Positions 1-12,061 are shown, counted from the first letter of the stretch. The stretch is DNA of 64,000 bases from Diadema setosum (GCA_033980235.1 CM067067.1:38338485-38402484); one strand, 5' to 3'. The notes: a model not told the origin generated them from the letters alone. Program-made: numbers and translations.

Positions 1-597
1 GATGATGCATTAGCTTGCTGAATCTTTGATGTCTTTTCATAAGGGCTGGAAAATGCATAACAGGTCTAGACAAGACAAAAACAAAAATCAAACATGTAGG
101 TCTAGAAAATATATAAAAATATATTTCTGCACAATTTGCAAATAGGAGATCAGTTTCACTTTTGTCAGGAACATGGAAAACATATGTGACTATTTCTTGA
201 CAAATATCAAGCTTCATATATAAATATTTCATCCCAATTAACTTGATTTTGTAGTTTTCATGACTACAATGCATGTATTGAAAAGACCTATGTTTAGATA
301 AGTCATACACACACACATACACACTCACACACACAGCATAATATTCATATTTGTGAGTAGATGTAAGCAACATATATAAATACATATATGCATGGTTACA
401 CTGGCAAGTTAGTCATAGATCCCACCGGATTATAACTTCCTCTCCATCTTACAAGCAAACCAAATAAGATTGCTCAGAGCTTCCTCTGCACTGCTAACCC
501 TTTCTATGCCAGTAAGTCAGGTACACAAATTTCACACACATACCTATTGACAAGAAATTAATGTGGCATGTAGAGTGTTAATGAAGTGGGCCACATT
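1..597. other. AT-rich single-copy stretch, no gene seen
   Basis: No convincing coding frame or repeat ends are visible. A short CA-rich microsatellite lies near 307-336, and several TATATAAATA-like words occur around 217-390. This looks like intron or intergenic sequence. Confidence 0.6.
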
Positions 598-892
598 CTG
601 TAAAACCAGAAATGTACACATGCATGTTAATTTCATGAATCTCGTGAGAGCCAAGATTTTCAATTTCATGAAATTCTTCCGTCGAGATGTTTTTATTGCA
701 ACTGATGTCGATGTAGGGCTTTTGTCAATCAGTTACGAGCCAAGATTCGCAAAATTAAAATGCATGCGGAAGTTCTCGTCTACATTAAATGAATTGAACG
801 TCAGTGGCAATTCACGAAAATTTCATGTCGCCAAAAAGGCTGTCGGCTCCAATCCACAAAACTTTCATGCTGTGAAAATATCTTGCTTTACC
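598..892 (-). mobile_element. Foldback element of the CTGTAAAAC family, interrupted copy
   Basis: The left end reads CTGTAAAAC at 598-606 and the right end fades out at about 892. In reverse orientation the body matches the intact copy at 12062-12268, including the GCCGTCGGCTCCAAT word and repeated GCGAAA/ACGAAA-like words. The family's ends and TA flanks fit a non-autonomous Tc1/mariner-type element. This copy is diverged and carries a 78-bp insertion at 659-736. The open frame of 130 codons that spans it is therefore not a gene. Confidence 0.6.
659..736. mobile_element. 78-bp insertion flanked by an 11-bp duplication
   Basis: The word GAGCCAAGATT occurs at 648-658 and again at 737-747, exactly flanking this segment. 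This is a clean target-site duplication inside an older foldback copy. The inserted sequence resembles two blocks near 53414-53482 and 53688-53790, which share words such as TATTGCAACTGAT and GTCAATCAGTT. The long duplication suggests retroposition of a truncated SINE tail, but the class is inferred. Confidence 0.55.
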
Positions 893-2400
893 ATTGTCAA
901 CTTTTCTCTGGTCAACCATAACACTGAGATACAGAACCTCGAAAATGGGAAGTAAAAAAACCCAATAATATCGCATTGTATGAGTTCAGATCATTTCACA
1001 TACTCACATTACTTAATATTGATTTTGACTTTAAAAAGAAAATCATCATCAGATATAAGTGACAATTTGATGTCAACTGCCTTTTCTAAGCCATCCTGGA
1101 ACTTTCCACATTGTATTGCAACAGCTTTTGTAAGAGAGAAGATTGCGCTGCGCACTCAATTTACCGCAACCAGCTTTCGAAACACCCTCAGCATATCGAT
1201 GTGAATTACCAGATAACAAGCGTGAAGATTCAAAAGTACAGGTTTGTTGCAACTTTTCGCGTTCCCTTCCTCTTTACCAGATCAAATCTGAGGTGAGAGG
1301 GAAGGGAAGGAAAAAAAATTCATGGTAGGAGCGCACCATTTCTCGCTCCTGCATCACAATTTAGCGATGCCATTTTTCGGTGTAAGGAAACGCTATCTTC
1401 GGGCAGGTGCGGGCAAACCGCTGCATTATGTTGTAGTATACCCGATACTAGATCCACATCGTTGAATGTCGGAATCAATATATGCCGCAAATTTTTCTCT
1501 CGGCATGAACGTGAGGCGGTGGAAGCGGGAGAAGAAGAGTTTTTTTTCATCTTTCTTTTTGGAGTATTTGCAGCTCCTCCGGAGAATGCACTCTTTCTCC
1601 ATTACACGACACACAACGCCTTTTCTGGAATACCTTTAACAGCTATCTACTCTTGAATTGACTTTGATTGCATGCTGTGAATTATCATATATCATGCCGA
1701 AGTAAGGGAGGGGGACCTTGAGTGAGTGAGAGATATCAAGTGTGTTTTCCCATGCCCACCACTTCCATGTACTTGTTCAAACATGTTGGAATAGTTTACA
1801 GCATGTGGAATGAACAAATCAATGAAATAATGTGTTTTTAGTTTGCAAAATTTGTAGGATTTACTAAAAGACAGGTAACTACATAAATGTCTAACTATTC
1901 CAGTCAGATATTTGACTTGGATTTATTTCCTCATGAAAAATAACTTGAGGGCTTCCAAAGAAGTCATTTGTAATACCATTTCTAAAATGCATTTCTGAGC
2001 ATATTTTCAGTAACAGAATGCTTGTGACGGAAAGCATTGTCCATTCTACTAGATTACAAGCCCCTGATAAGCTCTTACAATTATCACCATCTAATCTACC
2101 TGATGGTCTACCATTGTTCAAAAAACCATGGCCCAAAGAATCTTAAAGCAATATCTGTGCAAATGTATGTGTGCAAAACATATTTACATGTAGGCCTACA
2201 TAAACAGTCATTTACACTAAGTGATAACTTTCTAACATTGTGAACTTGGACGTGATAAAACTATTCTATTGTCACATATGTTACTGGGACAAAATTTTGG
2301 TCCAGCATCACATTTATCTTAATATCATTTTACTTTATCATTTAATTTTCCAACTCAAAGCTGTACTCTCCCTTTAAGAGTCAATTGTTTTCTTGACCAT
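893..2400. other. Single-copy stretch with a CpG-containing island, no gene seen
   Basis: An imperfect inverted repeat (CCCTTCCTCTTTACC with GGTGAGAGGGAAGGG) lies at about 1264-1311. Sequence from 1320 to 1660 is richer in CpG and more complex than its surroundings, with overlapping short frames on both strands but no recognisable protein. From 1660 to 2400 it is AT-rich, with nothing recognised. Confidence 0.5.
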
Positions 2401-2466
2401 GCTTAGTTTTGATGCAGATGATCACAAGTGACACAGCAACCATAGACAGGGAAGGAAGCTGAGACT

Positions 2467-2500
2467 GCCACGCCCCCTTCCCATCTGCCACGCCCCCTTT
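2467..2500. repeat. Two direct copies of TGCCACGCCCCCTT
   Basis: The 14-base word TGCCACGCCCCCTT occurs twice in about 33 bases. CACGCCC is the core bound by KLF/Sp-type zinc-finger proteins, so this could be a paired binding site. There is no evidence of a promoter nearby. Confidence 0.5.
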
Positions 2501-3604
2501 TCATCAGACATTAATGAATCCCCAATGTCATCATTCACATAACAGTCCCTTGCAGCCACTGAATGTTCTCCTCGACTACAGCTGCTTGGCCAGTCCCTGA
2601 TGAAGCCTTCGAGGCAAGGATGATGAGAGATGCCCCATGGCCTCCTCTTAATTCCACAGTTTTCCACTCGTCCAATTGAATACTTCTTATTCCTTTATCA
2701 TAGACATTGATTTGATGATTGAACTACTATTACTGTAAGTGCTGCTACAAAAAAGGACATCATAATCGCTCATGGCAGACTTTTATGCATTTTTTTTTTA
2801 TTAGGAGAGCTTTTTTTTTTTGAGGAGGGGGTTAGGTCGGTTCACATAAAGAAATCAACAGTTTAATAGAGACTTTCACATTCTTATGAATCAAAAACCT
2901 GGATCTGAGCTTTTGTCACGTTAAGTTTTCTGATTTATATGGTTTTGGAGGTTGCACTTTGACTAGATGAATAACAATCTATATCAATTTAACAACAGAA
3001 ACTTTAGGATTATTTTTCATTGCTCTGATGCAAAGAACAATGCAATGTCATTCTGTGTCCACTCAATACATAGGGCTGATCTGACTCATCTGCTATCACC
3101 TCATAGATGTTACAAAATGACAAATACCACCAATGTTGAATATGCAGCAAGAAGTGGTATTGATTCAATTCATGACATAATATAAAAGCAATGTGTAAAA
3201 TAAATAGTCACATGTATTCCAGTAGATCACAAAAATCTCTGAGAATCTCATTATTTTATCTTTAGTTTACAGGCTGAAGAATTATCTCTGTCTGGAAAAA
3301 AAAAAAGCTGGCACTAATAGAATACTGTTCTGTTTTTCTCTTGGCAAAGTTGTTCAAGAGACTTTACAGAGTATGTGCAGCACATTGTGCTGAATGCCAC
3401 AAATGGCTGTAGTGGGGTGACACACCACTCAGCTTCAACCAACCTCTTGATGATAATTGTTCTTTGTGAAATTGGATACACATCCATGTAACTTTGGACA
3501 ATTCCACTCAGACCTGGAACTGCCACACTAATGGATTTAGAGAAGCAAGCTTCTTGGTCTCTACTTCTACAGAGAATGATAGAGTGTCAATTACACTAGA
3601 GTCC
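2501..3604. other. AT-rich stretch, no gene seen
   Basis: T-rich runs lie at about 2789-2820 and an A-rich run near 3297-3306. Short frames on both strands have no recognisable domains. Confidence 0.55.
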
Positions 3605-3697
3605 TTAACCCTTGAAGATGAGTCCCGGGGATACTCGGGCAGGTGTCTATGGGAAATACAGCATTGTAGCAAGATCAGTCTGTCCTCAACGGGTTAA
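3605..3697 (+). mobile_element. 93-bp TTAA-bounded element, family A copy 1
   Basis: Starts TTAACCCTTGAAGA and ends GTCCTCAACGGGTTAA. The interior (ATACTCGGGCAGGTGTCTAT) is shared with five other copies in the window. TTAA ends plus a CCC/GGG terminus are what piggyBac-type elements leave, so this is probably a non-autonomous piggyBac derivative; that assignment is inferred. Confidence 0.75.
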
Positions 3698-4723
3698 AGG
3701 TGCTCATCAACAATATTTCTAGACTGAAAACACTTAGCTCTACATGGCACCAGGGTTTCTGATAGTTATGTGGCTGAAATAAAGGTATGACAAAACTGTG
3801 GTTGAAAGTAATTGCATCATGCTTCACAAAAGCAAAAATCTGCTTGTGAATAGACTTACGGTACAGAGCTTTAATTGTGCCCATTGACAAAAGTGTTAGA
3901 ATATAACATCCTGGAAATATTGAACAAGCAAGGTGATTGTTCATGGATATCTTGATAGTAGCAGCATGAAATTTCAGTCGTCATGAATATTCTTTTTTTT
4001 TTTTCATTCAGCAACTTTTTGCTATAATTTTTTTTTCCAGTAATTTGAACACCATCATAGAGGTCAGTCAGGATGTGGGTCAACCTTTTCCCAATAAATA
4101 GAGCCGTCTTATATAGTGTCTTTAAAATGCAAGAAAGGGATATTATCACACCATCGAGAAAGGAGAGCAGGGGAATGCAGCAAACTGTGAGGTACGGAGG
4201 AAAAGGGGTGTCTGAGAGGGAAGTTTATAGTTATTGAATTGCAACAAAGAGAACTGTGGGGGCTCCCTTCGTCGTGTTGCCCCCCTTGCCATACTCAGAA
4301 TGAATCACCAGGGGTTATATGCCTTGTAGTAGAGTCGTATCAATAAGGGGGAAAAGCGCTGTATGACGGTTGAACAAGGAGGCTGAATCATACCTCATTG
4401 TGAGCATTCAGGTCTACTGCTGCAAGGTTGCAATACCCTTTGGCCAGCAAAAATGGCAAGAAATGACATTGTGTTCTTGAATATACTGGAGGGCATTGAC
4501 ACTGTGCAGTACAAAGTCGACAACAATGATTTACAGACATGAATGCGATTCTTAACTGATGCACATCTTTGTTGAAGTTTCACTGTTTGCAAAACACAAA
4601 ATGGATCTAGAGGAGCTACTTCCATTGAATCCAACCATTGTACTGTTGATTTGATTTAGCATTGATGACGTCTACCCATTTTTAAAGTGATAGTTATAGT
4701 TTTAAAGTTATAGTTACTGTAAT
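3698..4723. other. Single-copy stretch, no gene seen
   Basis: Poly-T runs lie near 3991-4003 and 4028-4036. No family repeat or recognisable protein is visible on either strand. Around 4680-4718 there is a small direct repetition of TTATAGTT-like words. Confidence 0.5.
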
Positions 4724-4905
4724 CAACTACTAATCCCAAAAGAGCCTATAGATGTGTACAAATTTTCCCTTTTTCCCAAGCTGTTAGAACCTGGAACCAT
4801 CTGCCAGGACCTGTGGTCGCAATTACCAACCCATTAACATTCAGAGAGACTGGTGTTCCAGTCATCCGAGTGATGCAGCCTCCTGTTGGATCACACATGC
4901 TCTAA
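4724..4905 (+). pseudogene. C-terminal remnant of a non-LTR retrotransposon reverse transcriptase
   Basis: The frame entered after the stop at 4720-4722 runs to TAA at 4903-4905 without interruption. It contains IFPFSQAVRTWNHLP, which matches the conserved end of CR1/Jockey/Rex-type ORF2 proteins, where a phrase like FFPRTIRxWNxLP is near universal. It continues GPVVA and ends in MQPPVGSHML. Only about the last 60 residues remain, with no catalytic residues and no endonuclease. The following 150 bases may be its 3' UTR. It is a dead fragment. The family assignment rests on this one motif. Confidence 0.55.
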
Positions 4906-5081
4906 AGCAAAGAGGCATGTTTTTTTACTAGCACTATGCACTGTCACTTGTATTGTACATTAGTGACATTTAAAACCATCCTGCTCATCATGTCACCTCT
5001 CACTGATGCACGACACTTCTACCATCCTGGGATAGTTCCGAGGAGCTGCTGAAAGGGATTAATACTTCAAGGTTCAAGGTT

Positions 5082-5174
5082 CCTTTCAATTCAGGATGAG
5101 TCCCAAAGTACTCAGGCAGGTGTCTATTGGGAAATGCATGTTGTAGCAAAATCAGTCCATCCTCAATGGGTTAA
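5082..5174 (+). mobile_element. Family A element, copy 2 (left end worn)
   Basis: The interior (GAGTCCCAAAGTACTCAGGC, then GGTGTCTATTGGGAAATGC) and the right end CCTCAATGGGTTAA match family A. The left TTAA is no longer readable. It lies just downstream of the LINE remnant. Confidence 0.65.
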
Positions 5175-7035
5175 TCAAACTCTACTTGAAGCTTCTCTTC
5201 AAAAATAGTTAAATTATGAGACTTCACTGTCACTCAAAGAGAGGAAATAGGCTAACCTGACAAAGAGAAGATTGCTCATCACAAAATGGAGAACCTATCT
5301 CTTGAGAGAAATGTCCGGTCAAAGAATAAATTGTGAGAACAAACTTTAAAAAAAAGAACCTAAAGTGACCCCAGCACAAATACTTACAAATATACAAGCA
5401 TGGTGCATTCTCTCCTCTTTAATACCACTCTTATGAAACATTATGGAAGAATCCTCCAATGGGATGGTCAAAACTGCCCACGGATGCTCCAGATTGGGTC
5501 ACCAACTAGACACCAGGCCTATTACTCACCATATTATGAGAGGATCTTGGGGTATTTGAGAAGAGAGGTAAGGCAGTGGGTTATTCTTTGACCCAGATTT
5601 TAGTCACTTCTTCAAGAATTGGGGGTAAAGTCAGAGAGAGGTCCAGGAAGGTCTGCCTTCCTGAAGGGGGAAGTGAAACCTCTGACACCATCCCCTCACT
5701 GGAATAAGATCATCCTTTTAAAGATGGAGCATGATTATGATTTATTTTTTTGTTAAAACTATTTGGAAAGATGCAATACTCCACTTTTTTGTTGCTATGT
5801 AGAGAGGCAGAATCATGGGCACAAGTACAGCTTATATTTTCACAAAAATAGTTAACAAAGAGATAACTTCTGAAATCCAAATTCATGAACATTTTCAAAC
5901 AAGGAAGATACCCATCCACAGTCTCAGATATCATACACAGGGCAGTGTGTTTTTAGCATGCATGGACTTCAGAATTTTTTTTTTTCAAGTCACTCTCATT
6001 TCTGTCAACAAAATCTGAAATACGGAGGGAATCTTTTGCCAGGTGCTACATGTACATACCCACTTGTTCTTTTATCTGCCTTTTGTCTGGCAAATGAAAT
6101 AAATGAGCACTTGCCTATTTGAAGTGTGGGGACCTTGCCAAATCGCCCATGCAGACAAGTGAAAAGAAATACTAGCAATTTTATTTGTAATGTCCTTAAA
6201 ACTGCGTTTCCACATTTGAATGTCGACTCTCGAAAAACATATGCAAAACATCTGTAGGCCTATGCCACTTCCAAAAGAAATAAAATATAAAGAAAAAATC
6301 CTGGCCAGGAATCCTTTCAGGTCTACAATCTCAAAAGTGCATTGCTACAACACGCAGTGGTTTTGCTTTTGGCTGTGATGGGGTTAAACACAATCTACTG
6401 GTTCGGAAACTTCGTTATTTTGAATCAGTCCACACTATACATGAGCACGTCTCTGCTCCTACCCTTGCGGACTTCAAATATACCTCTTCTCATTATCGAG
6501 AGAATGGGGGGCGAGCGGGCGACACAATTGAATTGTGGGTAACAGACGTGGCCCATAATGCATTGTGACACGTCTTGAGGGGCGTGATGCTATGCATGGC
6601 AAACTGCAATTAATGCCCTAGACCTTCCCTGCCTGCAGCGCTCTGTGTCTATACTGAGCAACTGGGAGAGGGGTACGGGATAGTAGCCTCAGAATATTTT
6701 CAGCTACGAGATGTACAGGGAAGGTACAGTAGAACTAAGAAAAGTCCAGAGCACAATAGTAACTCAACTTGATCAGTTGGGGGCTGGGAAGGTGATAACA
6801 CTGTGCAAAGTCTTTAAAAAAAAAGATATATCTTTTCAGTTGTGTATTGACAGTGAATTTTGTGGTTGAACATTTCCTGCAACAACAACTTCGTGCATGA
6901 ATAATCTACAGTAATATTCTGAAGTGCAATGGCATGACAACATTTCTTTTTCCAGGCATATATTACTTCCTTAGTTTCTAAAAGGATTTCAAGCTGATGG
7001 TTTTATCATTGGAGGAAAAGAAAGACCCCCCCTAA
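5175..7035. other. Single-copy stretch, no gene seen
   Basis: A frame at 5400-5591 ends near GAGAGGTAAGG, a good splice-donor match, but no convincing acceptor precedes it and the peptide is not recognised. The part at 6480-6700 is GC-richer and contains ATGCATTGTG and GCTATGCATGGC words. Nothing else was recognised. Confidence 0.5.
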
Positions 7036-7077
<42 letters not shown>

Positions 7078-7078
7078 C
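7036..7078. repeat. (AAC)n microsatellite
   Basis: About fourteen AAC units form an almost perfect run. A small hairpin, AATTTGTCATCACTGACAAATT, follows at about 7091-7112. Confidence 0.9.
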
Positions 7079-7196
7079 TAGAGATTGTAATTTGTCATCA
7101 CTGACAAATTAAGGTGATCCGATTTTTTTTAATCAATGATTCAAGTCCTGATCGCAATAGGCATGACCATGCAGGTTTCATCTGTGTTCAGACGAA

Positions 7197-8325
7197 CGAA
7201 GATACAGCAATAAGTACATATGACATTTGACCCCACTTTGCACAACCTAGATGGCATCTGAGCAAAAAGTGGTTATTTTGTGAAATGATTCTTGTAACAT
7301 TATCTTTGCGTGTGCAAAATATGGGAAAGATAAGACATGTATTCACCAAGATATACAGGATAAAACATTTGTGACCTTTGACCCTAATTTACATACCCAA
7401 GATGTTGTCCGATCAAGTAGTTGTTATTTTATGAAATAATGTACGTGACATGAACTAAACATGTGCACAATATGGGGATGATAGGGGCTGTTTTTCTTGA
7501 GTTATTGCAAAGAAAGTTGCAGAAACATAGAAATATCTTAGTACATCGAAAATAAGCTTAATTTCAACCAAGTATTTTAACATGATTCTGACATTAAATG
7601 AAAACACAAAGGGCACGTAACGATAGCGCAAAGTCTGAGTTACAATGTATTAAATTCTGATAAAAATTCACCGAAGGGTATGTGAGCTAGTGCTCGATAA
7701 AGACAATCGTGTCAATATTAACATCTAGAAAAATTCTCTCCCATAGAGATAACACGTCATAACGAAGATACAGAAAAAAGTACATATGACCTTTCACCCC
7801 ACTTTGCACACCCAAGTTGGCATCTGAACAAAAAGTGATTATTTTATGAAATGATTCTTGTAACATGGTCTTTACGTGTGCAAAATATGGGAAAGATAGA
7901 ACATGTATTCACCAAGATACAGGATGAAATATTTATGACCTTTGACCCTAATTTACATACACAAGATGGCGTCTGATCAAGTAGTTGTTATTTTATGAAA
8001 TAATGTACGTGACATGAACTAAACATGTGCAAATTATGGTGGTGATAGGGTATGTTTTTCTTGAGCTATTGCAAAGAAAGTTGCAGAAAGAAAGAAATAT
8101 TCCAATACATCGAAGATAAGCTTTAATTTCAACCAAGTTTTTGGACATGATCCCGACACCGTATGAAAAAATAAATGGTACACTTACGATAGCCCAAAGT
8201 CTCAGCTACAACATATTAAAATCTGAGAGAAATTCACCAAAGCATAAGGGAGCTAGTGCTCGAAAAGGACAGTCATGTCAATTTTCATTTCCAGAAAAAC
8301 TGCACTCCCATAGAGATAACACGTA
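7197..8325. repeat. Two tandem units of about 566 bp with TGACCTTTGACC motifs
   Basis: GAAGATACAG recurs at 7199 and 7765, and the similarity continues through both units to a shared ending (CCCATAGAGATAACACGT at about 7740-7757 and 8306-8323). Each unit carries TGACCTTTGACCCTAATTTA near its middle (about 7372 and 7936) and a weaker TGACNTTTNACCCC at its start. The sequence is non-coding. Such tandem blocks often form the core of large non-autonomous DNA elements, but no ends were found here. Confidence 0.75.
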
Positions 8326-9928
8326 AACTGGTCAAATTTGACAAGGTTACTTTCAATCCATTTTTACGAGGTGATGCCGTCATCCAATTAAAATGATGTT
8401 ATTACATTTATGAAAGACCATTAAATAAGCTACAACATACTGAAATTTGGGTGAAAATCTGTAAAGGATAAGAAAGATACGCTCGAGTAAACTTGAAATT
8501 TGATGACGTCATTTTGAAAATTTACATTTTTCATTTTATTAAGAAATTTGATACCTTTTAATCATTTTTTCAGCATCGCCAACCTATGCAATGACATGTA
8601 CAACTCATCAGCTTTCAAAATATGTAAAGAAAATGGGGGGTCACCGTCCATCCTGACGAGTAAAATCGGATTTAAAATTGGCGGTTTTTTGGCATAGTCG
8701 CACTGTATATCGCCATTGACGCGCGCGCGGAATTTCAACTTTGACGGGCCCGTATGGCGTCATATTGAGTCGGATTGACTTGAAACTTGGTAGAAATATT
8801 CATTGACATTTCAGACATCCGATCAAAGTAAAGAAACGGGAAATTTCTATTGCATATGAGCTTTAGTGAAGATGTGAAATTGGTGAACTTATCTTTAAAG
8901 TGTTCACACGCACTGAAGTGGATCTACAGTACAAACATTTTATGAAAATCACATAAATCACTATGTTTTAGATGTTAATATATCCAGTTTGAAAGTTAAT
9001 AGTACTTTTAAATGAGAATTAGATTGATTCAGAGGAGCAATCACTGTGAAAATAGGGAAAATAAACATAACATGGTCGCACAGATGTGATTAAAGCCTGC
9101 ATTTATTGATAAAACCGGTTCCTTGTATCCACATTTGGGACTGAGTAAATGCCTCTGAATCATTACATCTTCAACAGTTCAAATTTCACGATGAACAATA
9201 TTAGCTTGTAATTCCTTCCCATCAAAGGATACCGCTGCATTTTACCACAGCGCAGCCAATTCCCCAGAGTTCACTAAACCTGCATTTCGTGAGAACCCTG
9301 GCCCAAACAGGGACACATGCGATTTCGAGTAATTCTAATCATTGGAGGCCATTATTGCTGCATCAAGTTCGAGGGCTGCCATTTGTTACAGCAATTGGCC
9401 GCCTGTTTCATCTCCGTCGTTAAACAAGAATAAATTGGCGAATGGCTTCCAAATCAAAGCCTGGCGTCAAACTATAAACAAATCATAATTTACAACACTG
9501 ATTTTTGAGGCAAGCATTTATAACCCTCTGCTGAAACAGGTCCATGTTGGAGCATACACCATATCTTTATTCTTTTCACTATAATGTCTTGCCTCACTTT
9601 GTGGCAATGTACTCAATTTCCTTTTGCATTGCTTCATTTCGTTTTCGGTAAGCCATGGAACTTGTATATATGTGTTAAAGGTAACTCTGTAATCATACAG
9701 CTTTCAACAAAAATACACAGAATTAGGTTTAGTAAAAAATGTAAGCGGAAATCATATACACCATGCTATCACACGTCAGAGTAGTTTGGGTTTCTCAATG
9801 CACAAGATATGAGAAATCTCTTCTAACCACAAATGACAGACAAACTCAATCTCCTTTGCATATTTCTAGGAATGAAGACAATGGAACAGCAGGTTGGATG
9901 AGAAACTGTTTCCAGTAGTACACATAAT
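8326..9928. other. Non-coding; left part probably an extension of the repeat, right part single-copy
   Basis: 8326-8900 resembles repetitive sequence in style (GATGACGTCATTTTG, TTGACGCGCGCGCGG) but has no second copy in this window. 9180-9480 is more complex, with TAATCATTGGAGGCCATTATTG and other homeodomain-like words. No coding frame was recognised. Confidence 0.4.
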
Positions 9929-10249
9929 GGCCCGAATTCACGAATGTGGTACAAATGAAACAATGGTTTAAACCATGGACAAAAACCATGGAGCGCCAAG
10001 TGTCGCATGGAATATTTCGTTATGAAATCAGTGTTTTCGTTGATGAAATGATTATTTTGTAACGAAATGAAAACATTTTGGAACTAAATGAACATTTCGT
10101 CCACGAAATGATAATTTCGTTAACAAAACCGTCATTTTGTCGACGAAATAACCAATTTCATAACAAAATATTCCTTGCGACACTTGGCTTGGTTTTTGTC
10201 CATGGTTTAAACCATGGTTTCATTTGTACCACCTTCGTGAATTCGGGCC
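9929..10249. mobile_element. 321-bp foldback element flanked by AAT
   Basis: Long terminal inverted repeats start GGCCCGAATTCACGAA and include GGTTTAAACCATGG and GGACAAAAACCATGG on the left arm, mirrored on the right. AAT occurs directly outside both ends (9926-9928 and 10250-10252), consistent with a 3-bp target duplication. The centre (about 10005-10165) is a degenerate array of GAAATGATNATTTCGTNNA words that alternate in orientation. No transposase is present. Confidence 0.75.
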
Positions 10250-10429
10250 AATGTGATGCATGACTGCAAGAACATAGAGACAAAAAAAAAAAATCACATA
10301 ACTTTTTCGCCCATGACAGATCTATTCATATTCGTAGAAGTGAGGTGTACTGTTCTTTTGTTTTTTTGATTCAGAAGAAAACATGTCACCAGTCAAGGTC
10401 AGCATTGCTTGCAACAGTGGTTCCATGAA

Positions 10430-10448
10430 GGGGGGGGGGGGGGGGGGG
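10430..10448. repeat. Poly-G run
   Basis: An uninterrupted run of about 18 G is followed by a GGA-rich purine tract to about 10500. Its length is likely unstable and hard to sequence. Confidence 0.85.
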
Positions 10449-10706
10449 AAGGGATGGTAATATTAGGGAAGAGGAGGGGGAGGAGGAGGGGGAGATGGAA
10501 AAAGTAGCAGAAGTTTTCCTACCGAGTCACAATAGGAGAGTAAACCTGTGTACTCAAATACCGAGATGCAGCTATTATTAGTGATAAGAGGGTTGTGCTA
10601 GATTACATCAATACCGCCACCTGTCTGACAGCCGCGACATTCAGACAGTTGGGATCAGGTCACGCTAAATTCCAGGCAAACATGGCTGCTTCCCTTTTCC
10701 CCGACC

Positions 10707-10890
10707 AGGGTTCTGTTTCATGAAAGTCTTATGAGAGACTTTTTGCTCATAAGACACATTTATGAGAGACTTCATGAAAAGGATTTAACTTCTTTTTGAA
10801 GGGTTCTCACAGCCACATACTGAGTGATTTTCGACATTCTGAGATTTATGTAAAGACTTTAATGTGATGACTTCATGAAACTAACCCCAG
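10707..10890. mobile_element. Degenerate foldback element of about 184 bp
   Basis: The left end (CCAGGGTTCTGTTTCATGAA) pairs imperfectly with the right end (TTCATGAAACTAACCCCAGG). The arms contain several ATGAGAGACTT words. Ends and duplication are not precise. Confidence 0.45.
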
Positions 10891-12061
10891 GTACAAGTCA
10901 TCATGTTTGATGACAGCAAGTCTTCCGACAAAAGCAAAAGAAAACATGACAAAAAGAAACAACAAAATACATCAAAATCCACCACTCAAACCAAATGAGA
11001 GTTGTCACATATCTCCTTAATCTATTATCGTCAAGATCTTGTCGTTCTTCATCACTTTTGTACATGGGCACCCTGCTCTGTAAATAATGGATTAATTAAT
11101 CCCCCCCCCCCCCCCACATGAACTGATCTTACAATGTAAAATTATACATAATCATGTATACTTAATCATTATTTGAAAAAGTATTATCTGGTACTCTTCC
11201 ATACATGTTTGGGCAAAATTTTAAATGTTTGTAAAGCCATGAAATCATTCAGAAGCATGCAACCAATAAGACAAAGAAGGCCTCACACTCGTCAGAGTAG
11301 ACGAGTGTAACAATTTGACATCTTGGGACGTGGTTATACACTGGTGACCGCACTTTCCTGAGGGATTTCCTACAGGATTACGGGCTTAATCTGGCCAATT
11401 TCTGTCAGGTTTGGGTAATGCCTGAAATTACAAAAATGAGAAAAGAAACTGAAAACTTTCACTTAATCATGCCACACCCTAAACTCACCCCTTTTCACCC
11501 CTCTACAGACCCAAAGAAAGAAAGAGAAAAGAAGAAACATACAGAGAAGGAAGGATAAAAATAAGAAACTCTTAACAAACTTATGTACTCTGTGAGACCA
11601 AAATTATGTCGATTGATACAATAGTATACAAATATACCAGGCCTGAGAGGTTCTGATTGAAACTATGTGCTTGAGGTGACTTCAATAAGTAGGGGCTGTG
11701 CCCCTCAGAAAATAGTGCTAACAAAGTCACGGAAGGCATGTAGTTTAACCAGAACCTCAAACAATGGCCCGCTATATTTGTTCTATATGCCTCCAAATTA
11801 ATTTGAAGAGTAACAGTAAAGTAGAGTCAGTGGATGAACGATCTTCTAAAGTTATCAGCTTTTTTTTTTTCATGAACAAATTATGAGTAAAACTGTGTGC
11901 ATTGACTGCGCGATGCCCATTTATCTTGTGAAGTGCAAATGCCGTGTGTTTGGTGGAAAACCTTACTGCGATGTGATGTCTTATACACTAAAATATGTGC
12001 TTGTCACAAGATTGGTGTGGATGCACTTAGCAAATGCAGCATGCCATTGCAGCATGATATA
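10891..12061. other. Single-copy stretch, no gene seen
   Basis: A poly-C run lies at 11101-11116. Short frames have no recognisable domain. Confidence 0.5.

Noticed and set aside
563..955. 130-codon plus-strand frame
   Set aside because: It lies almost entirely in a TA-type foldback copy and its 78-bp insert; the peptide has no domain.
5400..5591. Exon ending at GAGAGGTAAGG
   Set aside because: Good donor but no convincing acceptor, and the peptide is not recognised.
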